A DNA stretch of 8,451 nt from Synergistaceae bacterium (GTDB taxonomy: Bacteria; Synergistota; Synergistia; Synergistales; Synergistaceae): NCBI GenBank assembly GCA_012728505.1, contig JAAYEY010000110.1:1-8451 (forward strand), in the 5' to 3' direction. This document shows positions 6,895-8,451 of this stretch, piece after piece (position 1 is the stretch's first letter; the number at the start of each line of letters is the position of its first letter). The notes beneath the pieces are model-generated. The model worked only from the letters and a program-made list of their open reading frames with translations, did no database searches and was not told the DNA's origin. The translations under genes were made by a program, and so were the position numbers.

Positions 6895-7026
6895 TTAAAA
6901 CGGCGATTAGACGTGCCAGAGGCGATGTGATTGGTTGTTGCTCGCCCGGAGGCGTATATATGATACGCCGAGGACCGAGCGACAGCCCATCACGAAGCAT
7001 ATGGCACGTATAATCGCCGTTTTTAA
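6895..7026. repeat. 132-bp imperfect palindrome between SDR-A and gcvPA
   Basis: The two halves are reverse complements over nearly their whole length. The outer arm is 6897-6909 with 7011-7023 (13 bp), then 6911-6918 with 7002-7009 (8 bp). After a poorly paired stretch comes 6927-6944 with 6976-6993 (18 positions, one mismatch and two G-U pairs in plus-strand RNA). An apical stem follows, GGCGTAT (6951-6957) with ATACGCC (6963-6969), around a 5-nt loop. Each end carries TTAA (6895-6898 and 7023-7026), and the right TTAA contains the SDR-A stop codon. A/T runs outside the GC-rich outer stem make it terminator-like in both directions. It could be a MITE-like element, a bidirectional terminator or attenuator splitting the operon, or a dispersed palindromic repeat. 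I do not recognise the family. Confidence 0.8.
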
Positions 7027-7805
7027 GCGATACCGCCGCCATCAACGACAAGACTCGTACCAGTCACCCATGGTGACATATCGCTGCAAAGAAAGAAAAC
7101 ACACATTGCAACATCCACAGGTGCTCCGAGCCTCGCCATCGGTCTCTGGGCGCACTCCTCTTTGAACTTTTCATCATAAACTCCGCCCAGCTGCTCGCAC
7201 TCACTTTTCAGCATCGGTGTGTCGATATCACCCGGGCATACGCAGTTGACATTGATATTGTCCGGGCCGTGATCAATGGCCATTGCCCTAGTCATATTCC
7301 AGACCCCGGCTTTAGCTGCACAGTAAGATACCGCATGGTCCCCGCCCTTAAGGGCCCAGCCGGAACCAATGTTGACAATTTTCCCTCCGCCGGCTTTTTT
7401 CATATAGGGAACGATATGCTTACTCATTAAAAATACGCTCTTCAAAGTCACATTCAGCGCTAGATCCCAATCCGCCTCGGAAAGAGTCTCTACCGTGTGG
7501 CGGCGAGCAACTCCCGCACAGTTCACAAGAATGTCTATTTTTCCGAATTTCTCTATAACGGCATCAGCTAAAGCTTTGCAGTCAGATTCTTTAGTAACGT
7601 CACATTTAATAAAAATGGAGTTGTTGCCGGCAGCAATAATTTCTTCCTTCACACAGTTCGCCAGAGACTCGTTAATATCTGCCATCACAACTGTTACACC
7701 AGCATCTGCAAAAAACTTGGATATTCCAGCGCCAATCCCTGATGCAGCTCCTGTTATAACGGCAATTTTTCCCTTCATACCGCAGAGTTTGTTAAGATCA
7801 ATCAC
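7023..7805 (-). CDS. SDR-family NAD(P)-dependent oxidoreductase (SDR-A)
   Basis: A 260-residue classical short-chain dehydrogenase. Numbered from the GTG at 7805, TGAASGIG lies at 18-25, Asp43 (VVMADIN) suggests NAD(H) preference, NCAG is at 95-98 and Asn118 is the structural residue. The catalytic Ser148, Tyr161 and Lys165 (YCAAK) are complete, with 13 residues between Ser and Tyr. CPGDIDTPM and a C-terminal VTGTSLVVDGGG follow the family pattern. AAAAGGAG ends 8 nt before this GTG, whereas the GTG at 7814 overlaps the ribosome binding site and is unlikely. A later ATG at 7778 has no ribosome binding site. It is the first gene after the divergent promoter region and ends inside the long palindrome. 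It resembles SDR-B in core motifs but the two differ clearly elsewhere, so they are not a recent duplication. The substrate is unknown, probably a hydroxyl compound. Confidence 0.92.
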   Translation of the reverse strand: MIDLNKLCGMKGKIAVITGAASGIGAGISKFFADAGVTVVMADINESLANCVKEEIIAAGNNSIFIKCDVTKESDCKALADAVIEKFGKIDILVNCAGVARRHTVETLSEADWDLALNVTLKSVFLMSKHIVPYMKKAGGGKIVNIGSGWALKGGDHAVSYCAAKAGVWNMTRAMAIDHGPDNINVNCVCPGDIDTPMLKSECEQLGGVYDEKFKEECAQRPMARLGAPVDVAMCVFFLCSDMSPWVTGTSLVVDGGGIA

Positions 7806-7869
7806 TACTATCACTCCTTTTCTTTTTATATGTTTTCAGTTATAGTATACAGTGAATACATTATCTAAT

Positions 7870-7898
7870 ACTCTATCTGATAGTTATTCTTATGTCAA
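7870..7898 (-). promoter_or_regulatory. Sigma-70-type promoter for SDR-A and the cluster
   Basis: On the minus strand a perfect -35 TTGACA (7898-7893) is followed, after exactly 17 bp, by TAGAGT (7875-7870; four of six matches to TATAAT). Transcription would start near 7863, giving a leader of about 55-60 nt before the GTG at 7805. The position directly ahead of the first cluster gene and divergent from the regulator fits a controlled catabolic promoter. Confidence 0.6.
7873..7883. promoter_or_regulatory. Candidate operator CTATCTGATAG
   Basis: A perfect 5+1+5 palindrome lies within the spacer and -10 end of the predicted SDR-A promoter, where a bound repressor would block RNA polymerase. 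The adjacent divergent gene encodes a FadR/GntR-type regulator, whose relatives often bind short palindromes between divergent genes. Two other symmetric sites in the same gap compete for the role: GTATAC at 7845-7850 and a TTGC...GCAA repeat at 7909-7924. Confidence 0.35.
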
Positions 7899-7908
7899 TA
7901 TGTTCGGC

Positions 7909-7937
7909 TTGCACTATTGAGCAAAACTGTATATATT
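7909..7937 (+). promoter_or_regulatory. Sigma-70-type promoter for the GntR/FadR regulator
   Basis: TTGCAC (7909-7914) and TATATT (7932-7937) are separated by 17 bp, with four of six and five of six matches to consensus. The predicted start near 7944 leaves a short leader of about 27 nt before the ATG at 7971. The -35 box coincides with the left arm of a TTGC...GCAA inverted repeat (7909-7924), which would allow autoregulation. Confidence 0.5.
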
Positions 7938-7970
7938 TGTTAAGATAAAATAATTAGGTGGGATAACTAA

Positions 7971-8451
7971 ATGACAAAAAACAACACTCATGGGAAAACA
8001 TCAACAGATTATGTCTATGAAAGAATTAGAAGCGGAATTTTCGATAAGACCCTAGTAAGCGGGCAAAGACTTCCTGAGATTGTTATAGCAAAGGAATACA
8101 ACGTAAGCAGGACACCTGTGAGAGAAGCTCTGCGGCGTCTAGAGAATGAAGGTCTCGTCCAAATAGTTCCTGGTTGGGGGGCATGTCTCTCCTCTCCTAC
8201 AAGACAAGAAATAATCGATACCTATGAGGTGAGAGAGACCCTTGAGGTAATGGCGATAAGAAAAGCTTCAAAACTTATAACCCCGCTCCAGATATGTCTG
8301 TTGGAGGAGCAGATAGAGACAGAAAGAAAAGCTTTTGAGGAAAAAGACCTTGAACTTTACTTGAACGTCAATGACGCTTTTCACCTTATAATTGCTGAAT
8401 CATCAGGCAACGGAACGCTCGCAGGCTATGTCAAGAACATTCTCTCAAGGA
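7971..8451 (+). CDS. FadR/GntR-family transcriptional regulator (partial, 3' end outside window)
   Basis: The first 160 codons of a regulator that runs off the window. I translated it directly: it begins MTKNNTHGKTSTDYVYERIR. The N-terminal winged helix carries the GntR signature, with LPEIVIAKEYNVSRTPVREALRRLENEGLV spread over residues 34-63. From about 78 onward an FCD-type ligand-binding domain begins with YEVRETLE. Its NDAFHLIIAESSGN stretch (133-146) contains an Asp and His matching the metal-binding positions of FCD domains. AGGTGGG (7956-7962) precedes the ATG by 8 nt. FCD regulators usually sense small organic acids or sugar acids and repress the neighbouring catabolic genes until the ligand is present, so this one probably controls the divergent SDR-A/gcvP cluster. 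The ligand cannot be deduced. Confidence 0.9.
   Translation, partial: MTKNNTHGKTSTDYVYERIRSGIFDKTLVSGQRLPEIVIAKEYNVSRTPVREALRRLENEGLVQIVPGWGACLSSPTRQEIIDTYEVRETLEVMAIRKASKLITPLQICLLEEQIETERKAFEEKDLELYLNVNDAFHLIIAESSGNGTLAGYVKNILSR

Noticed and set aside
6895..7026. Known ERIC-type element
   Set aside because: Size and palindromic shape are similar, but the sequence does not resemble the ERIC consensus as I know it.
6863..7165. Two small open frames on opposite strands encoding similar peptides (PIT...AR.IAV)
   Set aside because: The similarity follows automatically from the palindrome at 6895-7026; neither has a ribosome binding site and both overlap SDR-A or its tail.
7806..7814. GTG at 7814 as the SDR-A start
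   Set aside because: It shares a base with the GGAG ribosome binding site, leaving no spacing; the GTG at 7805 is correctly spaced.

Overview
The window holds one gene cluster on the minus strand and the start of a regulator gene reading away from it. Base composition is moderate (roughly mid-40s % GC by eye). Strong AAAGGAGG-type ribosome binding sites, a split (two-subunit) glycine-dehydrogenase-like P-protein and an NhaC-family antiporter fit an anaerobic, amino-acid-fermenting bacterium such as a member of Synergistota or Clostridia. That placement is an inference from gene content; there is no rRNA or other phylogenetic marker here.

Layout in the direction of transcription (right to left). 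A divergent regulatory region (about 7806-7970) separates a partial FadR/GntR-type regulator (7971 to the window end, plus strand) from the cluster. The cluster runs: short-chain dehydrogenase SDR-A (7805-7023); a 132-bp imperfect palindrome starting at its stop codon; gcvPA-like subunit (6770-5385); gcvPB-like subunit (about 5374-3806), whose Shine-Dalgarno overlaps the gcvPA stop; an ATP-NAD kinase/AcoX-like gene (3809-2688), overlapping gcvPB by 4 nt; a second dehydrogenase SDR-B (2632-1880); and an NhaC-family antiporter (1697-207). Immediately after the nhaC stop lies a repeat region (about 21-198) with an array of short hairpins whose stems vary while the linker between them stays constant.

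How the parts may work together. Two SDR enzymes with an acidic residue typical of NAD(H) use, a PLP-dependent P-protein-like decarboxylase pair, an NAD-kinase-fold protein, an ion/solute antiporter and a FadR-type regulator look like an inducible catabolic cassette for a small hydroxy- or amino-acid compound. No gcvT, gcvH or lpd gene is present, and several motifs conserved in ordinary P-proteins are replaced in both subunits. These may therefore be paralogues with a changed substrate or acceptor rather than housekeeping glycine cleavage enzymes; this is a hypothesis.

The most unusual non-coding elements are the hairpin array next to nhaC and the long palindrome between SDR-A and gcvPA. Neither matches a repeat family I can name.
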